Shown here one piece after another: positions 6,810-14,491 of a DNA stretch of 16,941 nt. Both the position numbers and the translations under genes were made by a program. A model generated the notes under the pieces. That model saw only the letters and a program-made list of their open reading frames with translations, did no database searches and was not told the DNA's origin. How positions within the stretch are numbered: the first letter of the stretch is position 1; every line of letters begins with the position of its first letter. Source of the stretch: an uncultured Bacilli bacterium. GTDB lineage: Bacteria; Bacillota_I; Bacilli_A; RF39; UBA660. The DNA lies in the NCBI GenBank assembly GCA_948629335.1, contig CAPHZB010000030.1:1-16941 (forward strand), read 5' to 3'.

Positions 6810-7669
6810 AAAAGGGCTTTAAATTTGGACTATTGCTTTTATGTTTTTTATGTACAGGTTGTTTTAAGAAGGATAACTTAGAAGATATTTCTATTTATGC
6901 GACTGCTTATCCCATTGAATATATTATAAGTGAGTTATACAGTGAACATGCTACTATTAAATCTATTTATCCAAACGGTACAGATATTGATACTTATGAA
7001 CCAACAGAAAAACAATTGAAGGATTATAGTTCTTCAAATATGTTTATTTTTAATGGAAAAAGTAAAGAACAAGACTATTTAGTGAAAATGTTTAATGATA
7101 ATAAAGATTTAATGATTATTGATGCAACACAAAGTATTGAAGCAGAATATAATAATTATGAGTTATGGATGGATCCTTCTAATTTTTTAATGATGGCGTC
7201 TAATATTAAAACAGGACTTTTGGCTTACATTTCAAACCATTATTTAAAAAATGAAATTGAGGATAAATATAACAATTTAAAAATAAAGGTATCCAATTTA
7301 GATGCAGCTTTAAAATTAATGAGTACAAATAGTACATATAACACCTTACTTGTAGATAATGATGCCTTGCTTTTTTTAGAAAAATATGGTTTTCGAGTAA
7401 TTTCTATTGCGAATACAGAAAATGTAACAGCAAAGTTAAAAAATGAAATTTATGATTTAATTGAAAACAAGAAATTAAACTATATTTATACGTTAGATCA
7501 AGAACATTTAAGTGATCTTGTTGGGGAATTTAAAGTAAATACCAATATTGAAGTTATTGAGTTACATAAATTAGCGAATTTATCTGATAAAGAACAATCA
7601 GATGGACAAAATTATATTACTCTATTAACAGAAAATATTGATTTATTAAAAAAAGAAGCGTACAAATAA
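6806..7669 (+). CDS. ZnuA-like metal ABC transporter substrate-binding lipoprotein with altered metal site
   Basis: The 287-residue product has a signal peptide (MKKGFKFGLLLLCFLCTGC) with a lipobox cysteine at 19, so it is probably a membrane-anchored lipoprotein. The rest follows the cluster A-I solute-binding fold of ZnuA/PsaA/AdcA: an IYATAYPIEYII opening strand, PNGTDIDTYEPT at 56-67, LWMDPSNF at 120-127, a long backbone helix at about 128-170, LLVDNDALLFL at 181-191 and DGQNYITLLTENIDLL near the end. The three histidines that bind Zn or Mn in this family align with D62, E119 and N185, so the usual metal site is absent. No ABC ATPase or permease gene is near. It is coupled to yidD by ATGA. 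It may bind another ligand, or have become a structural or sensory lipoprotein. The fold is likely; the substrate is unknown. Confidence 0.8.
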   Translation: MKKGFKFGLLLLCFLCTGCFKKDNLEDISIYATAYPIEYIISELYSEHATIKSIYPNGTDIDTYEPTEKQLKDYSSSNMFIFNGKSKEQDYLVKMFNDNKDLMIIDATQSIEAEYNNYELWMDPSNFLMMASNIKTGLLAYISNHYLKNEIEDKYNNLKIKVSNLDAALKLMSTNSTYNTLLVDNDALLFLEKYGFRVISIANTENVTAKLKNEIYDLIENKKLNYIYTLDQEHLSDLVGEFKVNTNIEVIELHKLANLSDKEQSDGQNYITLLTENIDLLKKEAYK

Positions 7670-7688
7670 GAAATTTCTACTGGTAAAT

Positions 7689-7715
7689 AAAAAGATAGCT
7701 CATCTATCTTTTTTT
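7689..7715 (+). terminator. Intrinsic terminator of the yidD-lipoprotein operon
   Basis: AAAAAGATAG (7689-7698) pairs with CTATCTTTTT (7704-7713) around a CTCAT loop. The right arm merges into a run of seven T residues (7709-7715). It lies 20 bp after the lipoprotein stop codon. Confidence 0.85.
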
Positions 7716-8076
7716 GAGTATTTTTTATAATTTTTTAAATGTCTTTATATCCGTTATTTATAAGAGTTTATGACATCTTTGTTTTTAGAGAATATTTGTT
7801 ATAAATGATATGATGAGCTGGAATAGCTTACCTATTTCCACTCCTCCATATCGGTTTGTTCTAAATGTCAATTTGACAAATGTGTCCTTATCGATTACCA
7901 GTCTAAACGAGGATTCCTTCACATTTATAAGGAAATTTAAAACATATCTTAGATTGTTAAAAAAACAAGATTTACTTCTCGTATTTTTTCGTGCTATTTT
8001 GTTTGCATTCCCAATATTTGTTCGTATATGACATCTTGGAAATTTGAGTATGACTTTCCTATTCAACAAAAAATAC
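7716..8076. other. Stretch without a convincing gene; short direct repeats
   Basis: No gene here has a good ribosome binding site, sensible protein composition or a recognisable family. The open frames at 7810-8031 (plus) and 7785-8069 (minus) overlap each other and look accidental. TATGACATCTT occurs at 7769-7779 and again at 8027-8037. AATATTTGTT occurs at 7791-7800 and 8013-8022, followed in both copies by a similar TA-ATGA-AT stretch. These direct repeats bracket about 250 bp and may mark an old insertion or duplication. I see no terminal inverted repeats or transposase. Confidence 0.4.
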
Positions 8077-8093
8077 CCTAGTCAATAGACTAG
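8071..8093 (-). terminator. Terminator downstream of the MazF-like gene
   Basis: On the minus strand CTAGTC-TATT-GACTAG (8078-8093) forms a perfect 6-bp stem with a 4-nt loop, followed by GGTATTTTTTG. This fits an intrinsic terminator about 85 bp after the toxin stop. A perfect 10-bp palindrome, GTACTAGTAC, lies just upstream at 8099-8108, so the transcript end may be more structured than a simple hairpin. Confidence 0.65.
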
Positions 8094-8178
8094 AGCATGT
8101 ACTAGTACAGACAGATAGGCTTATGCATTCCTCAACTTCCGTTTTCATGATGCTATCTATTTAATAATATGTAACATT

Positions 8179-8580
8179 TTACTTATACAATACATTTTTT
8201 ATATATTTTAATGTCTGTTGTTTTAGTGTATCTAATTCATCATCTTGAAGTACTACAATTCTGTCATCCTCATCCTTATAATCATTTGCTATTCTAAAAG
8301 ATGATATACATCCGAATTGCTCTAATAAAGCTATGGAATCAGTCTGCTTTATATAATGTAGTCTTTTGGATTTCGTTTCTAAATAATTCCTATCATTAAA
8401 ATTTTTTTCTGTCTTAAAATGTTTCAGCTTGGGACTAGTTAAAGGTATACAAAAAGCTAGATTCTCAACACCATTTATATTGAACAGTACTGCTAAATGA
8501 ATATCTTTTATCTCACCGCCATACGTTCCACAAAAATTTATATGACACAATGTTCCATCTTGAAAATTAGAAATGCCCAC
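8179..8580 (-). CDS. MazF/PemK-like toxin-family protein, orphan
   Basis: MazF/PemK toxins are sequence-specific endoribonucleases with an SH3-like barrel. The 133-residue product has GTLCHINFCGTYGGEI (about 9-24), a variant of the GxVxxVxFGxxxGSEQ strand. IPLTSPKLKHF (about 45-55) is like the (I/V)xPLTSK strand, and TDSIALLEQFGCISSFRI (about 80-97) closely follows the family's DSvxLLEQIRTIxxxRI segment. The usual RP after GSEQGG is replaced by IHL. The frame stays open upstream to a TTG at 8679, but the GTG at 8580 has GGGAGG at a 7-nt spacing and places the first barrel strand at the N-terminus, so I chose it. No antitoxin gene is visible on either side. Whether it is an active RNase is inference. 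Confidence 0.7.
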   Translation of the reverse strand: MGISNFQDGTLCHINFCGTYGGEIKDIHLAVLFNINGVENLAFCIPLTSPKLKHFKTEKNFNDRNYLETKSKRLHYIKQTDSIALLEQFGCISSFRIANDYKDEDDRIVVLQDDELDTLKQQTLKYIKNVLYK

Positions 8581-8609
8581 AGCAATTCCTCCCACAAATA
8601 AGTAAAAGA

Positions 8610-8625
8610 GAAAGCAAATGCTTTC
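8610..8625 (-). promoter_or_regulatory. Hairpin in the leader of the MazF-like gene
   Basis: GAAAGC-ATTT-GCTTTC on the minus strand is a perfect 6-bp stem with a 4-nt loop. It is preceded by five G residues and followed by TCTTTT. It lies 30-45 nt before the GTG start. It could attenuate transcription or affect access to the GGGAGG site at 8588-8593. A role is inference. Confidence 0.35.
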
Positions 8626-8668
8626 CCCCTTAACCAATAGTAGACTAATATGTCCCTCGATAAAATCT

Positions 8669-8716
8669 TCACAATGCAATCCATTTGTAAAACATCTTAT
8701 GAGAATAAACTACCAT
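8669..8716 (-). CDS. Possible 15-residue leader peptide before the MazF-like gene
   Basis: An ATG at 8716 with AGGTGA (8724-8729) at a 7-nt spacing opens a short frame coding MVVYSHKMFYKWIAL and stopping at TGA (8669-8671). It ends about 90 nt before the toxin start, upstream of the hairpin at 8610-8625. A short translated leader followed by a hairpin suggests attenuation or upstream-ORF control, but the frame is short enough to occur by chance. Confidence 0.25.
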   Translation of the reverse strand: MVVYSHKMFYKWIAL

Positions 8717-8766
8717 TTTTTATTCACCTGCCAACGATTCTGATGCATTTTTCCGTAATTAATTGC

Positions 8767-8775
8767 ATTTTATCA
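8767..8775 (-). promoter_or_regulatory. Possible extended -10 promoter for the MazF-like gene
   Basis: The minus strand reads TGATAAAAT, one base from TATAAT with a TGn extension. There is no good -35 (TAGGTA at 17 bp). It lies just after the stop of the P-type ATPase gene and would give a leader of about 180 nt containing the small frame and the hairpin. Confidence 0.35.
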
Positions 8776-8805
8776 CAAAGAACAAATCTTACCTATAAAT
8801 CTTTT

Positions 8806-11415
8806 TTATTCATCTTTAAATTTATTAACAATAATTGGCTTTAACAATTCGATTATTGCTAACGATACTATGTTTACTAACACTACAAATAATAGTTGTG
8901 GTATTGTTATAATCATTAAACCAAATAATTTTCCAACTGGTGTAAGGAACACCAACAATTGAACTAACATCAACACAAAAATACCAATGTTTAAATATTT
9001 ATTGCTAAATAATCCTCTTCTATGAATTTGTTCTTTTAACGAACGGCAATTAAAAGCAAATACAAACTCATTTATAATTATACTGAATAATGCTAATGTT
9101 TGTGCTACTGGTTGTCCTAGATTCAAGAAATGATAATAAACATACAAACTTATTAATGTTTCAAGTATTACAGATATAATTAAAAATGCACTAAAGAATT
9201 TTGTAAATATTCTTTTATTCAAGCCATTTGGTTTCCTACCCATGATATCTTTTGAAGCACCCTCAAATGCTAACATTATTGATGGGATAGTGTCCGCAAC
9301 TAAATCAATATATAATACATGGATTGCAGATATAATTGTATTTCCCGTTAACATACCAAATAATATGATACAAATTTCAGTAAAATTGCTTGATAAGTTA
9401 TATAAAATATTTGATATCACATTATCATAAATTCTTCTACCTTCTGATACTGCAGTTGTGATTGTATTAAAACTATCATCTAAAAGTATTATATCTGATA
9501 CATCTTTTGTTACATCAGTTCCACTTTTTCCCATACCTATACCAACATTAGCAAGTTTAATTGCTGGAGCATCATTTACTCCATCACCAGTCATAGCAAC
9601 AACTTTACCTGTCTTTTGAATTGCTGTAACTATTTGTAGTTTGTTTTCTGGACTAACTCTTGCAAATACTGAATATTTATTTATATATTGCATTAATTCT
9701 TTCTCAGTTAAGTTATTTAATTCAGTTGCATTTATACATTCAGATTCATCTTTGCAAATACCTACTTCTTTTGCAATTGCAGTGGCAGTAGGAAGATTAT
9801 CGCCTGTTAACATTATTGGTTTGATATGAGCATTTAAACAGGCATTTATTGACTCTTTAATATTTTTTCTAACTGGATCTTTTAATCCAATTAAACCAAC
9901 TAATATTAAACCATTTTCCTCTTTAAAGTAATCATCTTCATTTTTAATATCCTGATCAATTTCTTTATACGCAAATGCCAAAACTTTTAAAGCATTTTTT
10001 GACATAAGTGATTCGGTTTCTTTATATTCTTTGATACTTTCTTTTGACAATTTAACTACTTTTCCATCAATTAAAACTTTGGTACTTCTTTGTAATATCG
10101 ATTCAAAACTACCTTTAGTATATAAAATATTTTCTCTATCAACTGCATAAACCGTACTCATCATTTTTCTATCAGAATCAAATGGTAATTCTATAATCTT
10201 ATTATCATTCTTAACCTTAATATCATTGACTTTTAAGTAGTCCTTTAGTGCAACATCAACAGCATCTCCATCATAAGTTCCATCATCACTTAATACCGCT
10301 GTATTACAATAATCAATTATTTCAATAAATCTTTGATGTTCTTTTATATTGCATAAATCTATTTCTCTGTTATCTGCGAAAACTTTGGTAACTTTCATTT
10401 TATTTTCTGTTAAAGTTCCTGTTTTATCACTACAAATAATTTCCGTTGCTCCTAATGTTTCAATTGCTGACAAATTTCTTACTATTGATTTTTTCTTAGC
10501 CATTTGATTTACACCAATAGATAAAGTAGCTGTAATAGCAATGGGTAAACATTCTGGTATACTTGCTACTATCATTGATATACACAACATTACAAGACTT
10601 AACGCATCATATTGATTTATTATTCCAAATATTAATACAAATGCGATTAATACACTTGCAACCATAGTTATAAACTTACTTATTTTTTTTACTTTCATTT
10701 GTAAAGGGGTTTTTGGCTCTTCTTTAGTATCCATTATTGATGCAATCTTACCAAGTTCTGTATCCATACCAATCGCAACTATAACTGCCTCAATTTTTCC
10801 AGCAACCAACACTGTACCAGAGTATATCATATTTTTTCTTTCTGATATAATAACATCATCTGTAATTGCCTCTTCAGTTTTATCAACACTTATACTTTCC
10901 CCAGTTAATATTGATTCATCAACTTTTCCAAAATAACTTTCAACTATTCTAGCATCTGCTGGTATTTTATCTCCAGCTTCTAAAACAAGATAATCCCCTA
11001 CAACTAAATCTTTTGAATCTATTTCTTTATATTTACCATTTCTTTTAACAATAATATAGTTTGCTGAATATTTTTTTAATTTTCCGATGGCATCTTCTGC
11101 TTTAGATTCTTGTAAAAATCCCATAAAACAATTTATTAATGATGTCCCAAGTATTACTATTGGCTCTAAAAAATCATCACCACTTATTATTGAATATATT
11201 AATGATAGTACACCAACAACTAATAAAAGAATAATCATAATATTTTTAAATTGATTTAAAAATATCTGTAATTTTGTTTTCTTGTTTTTTTCTACCAACT
11301 CGTTCTTTCCATTTATTTTTTGTAATTCTTTTACTCGTTTTAAATCTAACCCGTTTTTACTTGTATTTAATTCTTTATAAATTTCATCTATCGTTTTCTT
11401 ATATGCTTCATTCAT
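8806..11415 (-). CDS. P-type Ca2+-transporting ATPase, PMCA/SERCA type
   Basis: This 869-residue P2-type ATPase probably exports Ca2+ across the cytoplasmic membrane. It has the actuator motif LTGES (170-174), phosphorylation site CSDKTGTLT with D330, nucleotide-domain KGSFES (434-439), MLTGDN (535-540) and the hinge TGDGVNDAP (609-617). An N-terminal cation-ATPase domain and about ten membrane helices (four before the P-domain, six after) complete it. Cation-site residues resemble SERCA: E288 in M4, N677 and E680 in M5 (SSNFTE) and D708 in M6. Two sites differ: the M4 PEGLP motif is PECLP (C289), and the M6 NLVTD motif is DLVAD (D704, A707). Ca2+ is therefore likely but not certain. The ATG has GGTGAT upstream and an extended -10 promoter at 11458-11466. 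There is no clear terminator before the MazF-like gene, so read-through is possible. Confidence 0.92.
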   Translation of the reverse strand: MNEAYKKTIDEIYKELNTSKNGLDLKRVKELQKINGKNELVEKNKKTKLQIFLNQFKNIMIILLLVVGVLSLIYSIISGDDFLEPIVILGTSLINCFMGFLQESKAEDAIGKLKKYSANYIIVKRNGKYKEIDSKDLVVGDYLVLEAGDKIPADARIVESYFGKVDESILTGESISVDKTEEAITDDVIISERKNMIYSGTVLVAGKIEAVIVAIGMDTELGKIASIMDTKEEPKTPLQMKVKKISKFITMVASVLIAFVLIFGIINQYDALSLVMLCISMIVASIPECLPIAITATLSIGVNQMAKKKSIVRNLSAIETLGATEIICSDKTGTLTENKMKVTKVFADNREIDLCNIKEHQRFIEIIDYCNTAVLSDDGTYDGDAVDVALKDYLKVNDIKVKNDNKIIELPFDSDRKMMSTVYAVDRENILYTKGSFESILQRSTKVLIDGKVVKLSKESIKEYKETESLMSKNALKVLAFAYKEIDQDIKNEDDYFKEENGLILVGLIGLKDPVRKNIKESINACLNAHIKPIMLTGDNLPTATAIAKEVGICKDESECINATELNNLTEKELMQYINKYSVFARVSPENKLQIVTAIQKTGKVVAMTGDGVNDAPAIKLANVGIGMGKSGTDVTKDVSDIILLDDSFNTITTAVSEGRRIYDNVISNILYNLSSNFTEICIILFGMLTGNTIISAIHVLYIDLVADTIPSIMLAFEGASKDIMGRKPNGLNKRIFTKFFSAFLIISVILETLISLYVYYHFLNLGQPVAQTLALFSIIINEFVFAFNCRSLKEQIHRRGLFSNKYLNIGIFVLMLVQLLVFLTPVGKLFGLMIITIPQLLFVVLVNIVSLAIIELLKPIIVNKFKDE

Positions 11416-11457
11416 TTAATCACCAAATTTTCTGTATATTTTGTTTAGTACATAATA

Positions 11458-11466
11458 ATTATATCA
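11458..11466 (-). promoter_or_regulatory. Extended -10 promoter of the P-type ATPase gene
   Basis: The minus strand reads TGATATAAT, a perfect TATAAT with a TGn extension. The sequence 17 bp upstream (GTCTTA) is not a good -35. It lies 42 bp before the ATG, giving a leader of about 35 nt. The rest of the 272-bp gap up to 11687 holds no gene that I can support. Confidence 0.55.
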
Positions 11467-11687
11467 TATCTTCGGGGTATTAAGACGGAGATTTTGTAAA
11501 TGTAAATTTATATTAAGTTTTAATTGTTAACCATTTCTATTTTCAAAACCTATATAAAGTAGTAAATTAAGTTTAAAGTTTTATACATATGCTTATAAAT
11601 AAAGCCTTTTAAATCAAGTTCAGTATTTTTATTACAAAAGGAGGATCATTTTATCTTCTCTTAAAATTTCTATAAATTTTTATAATT

Positions 11688-14249
11688 TTAATTTCTGTCA
11701 TAAATAATATCAACGATTTGTTTGTGTAATATCTTTCGAATAGGAATAAAACTAGCAAGTAGAATGCCAACTAGAAAATAGATAAATAAATAGATATATT
11801 CTTTAGGGGAGAGGAAAAATATTTGTAAACCTTCCAGATAGTTTAAATAAGGGTAAAAAAAAGAAAATATAGTAATACTCATACACCACGTAAGGAAGGC
11901 TATAAAGATATCCTCTATGAAAAATATTTTTTGGATATCGTTTTTTCTACTTCCCATAGCTCTTATTATTCCAATATCCCTTTTTCTATCTTGAACACTA
12001 CTTGCTATAAGATTATAAATTAATAAAAGAGATAAAAGAAGAAAAATAATTTCTAGAATCACAATACCCTCCTTATATGTTGTAAATTCTTCCTTTGTAC
12101 CTGTTAAACTTTGAAAAAAAGGGCTATGTACAATATAAGTTCCTCCATAAGGAAAAATATGGAAGAGTTCCTTTAGATTATTTGTTTTTGGTTTTATTCC
12201 CGTTATATATAACGACTGTTCTAAATAAGGAGTTCCTATCTCTTTAGAAACAACGCTTCCCTTCCCTACAGTTATCCCTACTACTTTTACGTTGGAATAT
12301 ATTTTAGAAGGTTTATCATCCCTTTTAGAATCACTAAAAATGAAATTATCTTCATAAATAGATAACTCAATTTGTTCTCCAATTAAAAGTTCTTCATTTG
12401 TATATCCCTTCTTTTTTAAATAAGAAGCCAAAAAATCTTGAAGTAGAATTCTTTCTTCCTCCCCCTGATTTTTTGAAAGATAGGCTTCTTTTTCTCTATA
12501 GTATTCTTCAAAGTCCTCTTCTCTTAGTACTTCTTCTATATCTAACAAAACCTCTCCTTCTTTTAAATCATATCTTTCTTTCCAAGAGATACCATCATAG
12601 TAAGAAACATGATTTTCCAAAATAGATATAATAGTATGTATATCTTTTTCCTTTCCATTTCTTACAATAGAAAATACATTACATATGCTGTCTACTACTG
12701 TCGTTTTTTCTGTTTTTATTCCTTGAATAAAAGAAGGTAAAACATAAATTTGGTTATAAAGATTGCTCCTTTTTTCTTGTAATTCATTTTTTAAAGAAAA
12801 TATTTCAGTAGGCAGGTTTCGATCGTTACTACTATATTTTTTTAATGATTCATATGAACTCATATCATAAGGAAAAATGCCAACAATTTTACAATTGTTA
12901 TAGCTACCAAAGGAAAATTCCTTATTTGCACTTACGATTTCTTCATACGATTCAGGGTAAAAAACAGTCTCTTTCTTATATTCATAAATCCCATATTCTA
13001 AAATTAAATCGGCAAGATAATTCGAAATCACGATTTCATTTGCGCTAGAAGGTGCCCTACCAATCAACTCAAAATCTGAAAAATCTGAAGTAACACGTAA
13101 TTTTGTACTTACATGATAATCTATATATAGACTAGTAGGTTCCTCTACCTTATCTTGAAAAAAATCCTCTTGTAAATAAACATTCAAATGAAAGAGTTTA
13201 GCAAAAGGAACAGATACGCTCCCCTCTGTATACTCATACATTAAATCATAATCCCTCATCCATTTTTCTTCTATAATAGATACATCTTTTTTCTTCAAGG
13301 GTAGTCCCCTTGCCCCACCTTTTTTCGTATAATGGACCTTATCAATATAAGTCATAGAAATATCGTCTTTTAACATAACTTGATGTACTCGATCAATATC
13401 ATAGTTTTGAATAGAATAACTCATCATTAAAAATATACTTGAAAAAGTGAGTAATAAACAGCTCATAAAAAGGCGAATTTTATGTTTCCATAGAGATTTA
13501 AAACCCAACTTCATAGCATAAGAAAGAGGCAACTTTGTTTTATTCGCTTGCAGTTTTTTTGAATCAGTAAAGTCCTTTTTGAAAGGTATTGTATCTTTTA
13601 CGACTTGTCCATCTTCCATTTCAATTATACGATCTGCAAAGATAGTAGCATGCTCCCTATTATGTGTAACCACAATTACAAGTGTTGTCTTACTAATCCA
13701 TTTTAATAATTCCATGACATCTTTGCCTGTCTTACTATCTAAATTACCTGTTGGCTCATCTGCTAAAACCATGCTTGGCTTTTTTATTAGAGCTCTTGCA
13801 ATTGCAACTCTCCCTTTTTGTCCTCCTGATAACTCTCGAGGTTTTCTATTTTTATATTTTTCAATACCTAATTTCTGTAGTAATTCTTCTACCTCCATCT
13901 TATCAATTTTCCTATTTTGCAACTTTAGTGAAAGAATGATATTTTCGTAAACAGTATAATCTTCAATCAAATTAAAATTTTGAAAAATAAATCCTACCTC
14001 TTTATTTCGATAAAAAGCATATTCTTTTTCGTTAAAGTCTTTCATACTTTTTGAATGAACAATTACTTCCCCATCTGTTGCACTATCCAATCCTCCTAAA
14101 ATATGCAAGAGCGTGGATTTGCCACTTCCACTAGTCCCTAAAATACATACAAGTCCAGTATCAGGAAAAGTTAAAGAGATTTCTTTCAGTGCCTGTACCA
14201 CTATCTTTTTGTTCCTATAAATCTTGTTTATTTTTTTTAATACAATCAT
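11688..14249 (-). CDS. ABC transporter, fused ATPase and MacB/FtsX-type permease
   Basis: The 853-residue product joins an N-terminal ABC ATPase (about 1-225) to an FtsX-like permease. ATPase motifs are Walker A GTSGSGKST (38-46), Q-loop Q90, signature LSGGQ (140-144), Walker B VLADEP with E165, and H-loop H196. The NFNLIEDYTVYENI segment after the Q-loop is typical of the LolD/MacB/BceA group. The permease has a first helix at about 256-280, a very large extracytoplasmic domain (about 281-725), then three helices near 728-750, 778-800 and 818-836. Such proteins work by mechanotransmission in antibiotic-peptide resistance, lipoprotein handling or envelope stress, not by simple uptake. The substrate here is unknown, and no sensor kinase or response regulator is nearby. 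The ATG at 14249 has GGAGGAG at an 8-nt spacing; a GTG at 14258 is too close to that site. Confidence 0.9.
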   Translation of the reverse strand: MIVLKKINKIYRNKKIVVQALKEISLTFPDTGLVCILGTSGSGKSTLLHILGGLDSATDGEVIVHSKSMKDFNEKEYAFYRNKEVGFIFQNFNLIEDYTVYENIILSLKLQNRKIDKMEVEELLQKLGIEKYKNRKPRELSGGQKGRVAIARALIKKPSMVLADEPTGNLDSKTGKDVMELLKWISKTTLVIVVTHNREHATIFADRIIEMEDGQVVKDTIPFKKDFTDSKKLQANKTKLPLSYAMKLGFKSLWKHKIRLFMSCLLLTFSSIFLMMSYSIQNYDIDRVHQVMLKDDISMTYIDKVHYTKKGGARGLPLKKKDVSIIEEKWMRDYDLMYEYTEGSVSVPFAKLFHLNVYLQEDFFQDKVEEPTSLYIDYHVSTKLRVTSDFSDFELIGRAPSSANEIVISNYLADLILEYGIYEYKKETVFYPESYEEIVSANKEFSFGSYNNCKIVGIFPYDMSSYESLKKYSSNDRNLPTEIFSLKNELQEKRSNLYNQIYVLPSFIQGIKTEKTTVVDSICNVFSIVRNGKEKDIHTIISILENHVSYYDGISWKERYDLKEGEVLLDIEEVLREEDFEEYYREKEAYLSKNQGEEERILLQDFLASYLKKKGYTNEELLIGEQIELSIYEDNFIFSDSKRDDKPSKIYSNVKVVGITVGKGSVVSKEIGTPYLEQSLYITGIKPKTNNLKELFHIFPYGGTYIVHSPFFQSLTGTKEEFTTYKEGIVILEIIFLLLSLLLIYNLIASSVQDRKRDIGIIRAMGSRKNDIQKIFFIEDIFIAFLTWCMSITIFSFFYPYLNYLEGLQIFFLSPKEYIYLFIYFLVGILLASFIPIRKILHKQIVDIIYDRN

Positions 14250-14313
14250 ATAGCCCACTCCTCCTAGAAGTATATCTTTACTTTTATATTTTTATCACTA
14301 CAAGTAGAAATCA

Positions 14314-14341
14314 ATTATACTTACCAATACCTTTTTTTCAC
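14314..14341 (-). promoter_or_regulatory. Candidate proximal promoter of the ABC transporter gene
   Basis: On the minus strand GTGAAA (14336-14341), a 16-bp spacer and TATAAT (14314-14319) form a plausible sigma-A promoter, 64 bp before the ATG. A second, weaker candidate (TTGTAC at 14369-14374, 17 bp, TATGAT at 14346-14351) lies just upstream and encloses an inverted repeat. Confidence 0.45.
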
Positions 14342-14349
14342 ATTTATCA

Positions 14350-14371
14350 TACTATACCTGAACCTATAGTA
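14350..14371. promoter_or_regulatory. Inverted repeat, possible operator for the ABC transporter gene
   Basis: TACTATA (14350-14356) and TATAGTA (14365-14371) are perfect inverted arms separated by CCTGAACC. The repeat sits between the -35 and -10 of the distal candidate promoter, about 100 bp before the ABC start, where a dimeric repressor would act. No regulator gene is visible in the window. Confidence 0.4.
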
Positions 14372-14430
14372 CAAGCGATAATAAACCTTGAGGTGTAAAC
14401 TAAAATGTGCAATGTGTTACTAATCCTTAG

Positions 14431-14445
14431 ATACAATTATTGTAT
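14431..14445. repeat. 15-bp palindrome ATACAATTATTGTAT
   Basis: ATACAAT and ATTGTAT are perfect inverted arms around a single T. It lies between the terminator of the gene at 14554 and the ABC promoter region. In DNA this AT-rich a palindrome of this size can occur by chance, so a function is only possible. Confidence 0.25.
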
Positions 14446-14491
14446 TACAAAGTTATTCTAATTTCTTTATAGTCTCAGGACTTTTAATTTC

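Noticed and set aside
7785..8069. Open frames of 94 codons (minus) and 73 codons (plus, 7810-8031) in the gene-free stretch
   Set aside because: They overlap each other on opposite strands, have no ribosome binding site, and resemble no family I know. AT-rich DNA yields such frames by chance.
8059..8148. 29-codon minus-strand frame between the MazF-like gene and its terminator, considered as a TnpB C-terminal remnant of an IS200/IS605 element
   Set aside because: No ribosome binding site and no upstream tnpB sequence; the resemblance was too vague to support a mobile element.
8581..8679. N-terminal extension of the MazF-like protein from a TTG at 8679
   Set aside because: No ribosome binding site at 8679, whereas the GTG at 8580 has GGGAGG at the right distance and matches the family N-terminus.
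8600..8805. A protein antitoxin gene upstream of the MazF-like gene
   Set aside because: Only frames of 14-48 codons are present, and none resembles an AbrB, RHH or Phd-type antitoxin.
11637..11646. Perfect-looking plus-strand ribosome binding site AAAGGAGGAT
   Set aside because: No ATG, GTG or TTG follows at a usable distance, and the downstream frame closes after about 20 codons inside the ABC transporter's 3' end.
14414..14470. 18-codon plus-strand frame (MCNVLLILRYNYCITKLF) between the ABC gene and the 758-residue gene
   Set aside because: The GAGG before it is about 10 nt away and nothing else supports translation; it also crosses the 15-bp palindrome.
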